Assembly (NCBI GenBank): GCA_902797405.1
Contig: CADBSP010000090.1
Span: 1 to 6,464, forward strand
Source of the DNA: an uncultured Eubacteriales bacterium
GTDB lineage: Bacteria; Bacillota; Clostridia; Peptostreptococcales; Anaerovoracaceae
Reading direction: 5' to 3'
DNA length: 6,464 nucleotides
A program made the position numbers and the translations under genes. Under the pieces are notes generated by a model that saw nothing but the letters and a program-made list of their open reading frames with translations, ran no database searches and was not told where the DNA came from. Below are positions 6,316 through 6,464 of the stretch, in pieces. How positions within the stretch are numbered: position 1 is the stretch's first letter; each line of letters starts with the position of its first letter.

Positions 6316-6464
6316 TTACTCTTTATCTGTCACAATCACGCCTTGTATATTCAGCAAAGCTTCCTTCATGTGCTCTGCGAATTCCAGACTTCCTCGTTCC
6401 GAAATATGCACTCCGTCAGAATCCAAATCAACCATCCACTTGGTTGTATCAATTGTTCTTAATC
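6316..6464 (-). CDS. C-terminal end of an SGNH/GDSL-type hydrolase or acyltransferase (partial)
   Basis: The minus strand is open from the window edge to a TAA at 6316-6318, giving the last 48 residues of a protein. It contains SDGVHISERGSLEFAEHM: Asp-Gly-Val-His is the DxxH of block V in SGNH/GDSL esterases, where the Asp and His complete the catalytic triad, and the Gly and following amphipathic helix are also typical. Such a domain can be a free esterase or the C-terminal half of an OatA-like membrane acyltransferase that modifies cell-wall sugars; the missing N-terminal part would decide. It reads in the same direction as lysA, 88 bases before the preferred lysA start, with no obvious terminator in the gap. 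The frame is too short to be secure without the rest, but the motif is clear. Confidence 0.65.
   Translation of the reverse strand, partial: LRTIDTTKWMVDLDSDGVHISERGSLEFAEHMKEALLNIQGVIVTDKE

Overview
The window looks like chromosomal DNA of a Gram-positive member of the Clostridia, most likely Lachnospiraceae-like. This rests on the style of the proteins (a diaminopimelate decarboxylase and a UvrB of Bacillota type, a small three-helix 'SWP' membrane protein common in that group), the strong GGAGG-type ribosome binding sites, a TTG start and the moderate-to-low GC content. The genus is inference; no RNA marker gene is present.

Layout. On the + strand, a 99-residue SemiSWEET/PQ-loop-like membrane protein (11-310) is followed by a 285-base intergenic stretch. 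That stretch holds three direct 40-bp repeats with GGCGCC seams (331-450), a truncated copy and hairpin (to 478), an extended -10 promoter and a short leader. It leads into a large membrane histidine kinase of the LytS/HisKA-less type (596-2539, TTG start) with an N-terminal anchor, an extracytoplasmic domain, seven further predicted helices and a kinase core. No response regulator is next to it. On the - strand, reading towards the kinase, are the tail of an SGNH/GDSL-type protein (6316 to the window edge), diaminopimelate decarboxylase lysA (4695-6227) and the excision repair protein uvrB (2669-4642). lysA and uvrB are 52 bases apart and may share a transcript. A minus-strand intrinsic terminator lies in the 129-base convergent gap (2540-2668).

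How the genes relate. LysA makes lysine from meso-diaminopimelate, the branch point between protein and cell-wall synthesis. UvrB is the damage-verification helicase of nucleotide excision repair. The kinase senses an unknown external signal. There is no evident single pathway; this is mostly core chromosome.

The parts that stand out are the 40-bp minisatellite upstream of the kinase and a coding minisatellite (27 bp, nine residues) that places an Ala/Ser/Asp/Asn-rich insertion in the C-terminal domain of LysA. I did not find convincing evidence of a new multi-gene system.
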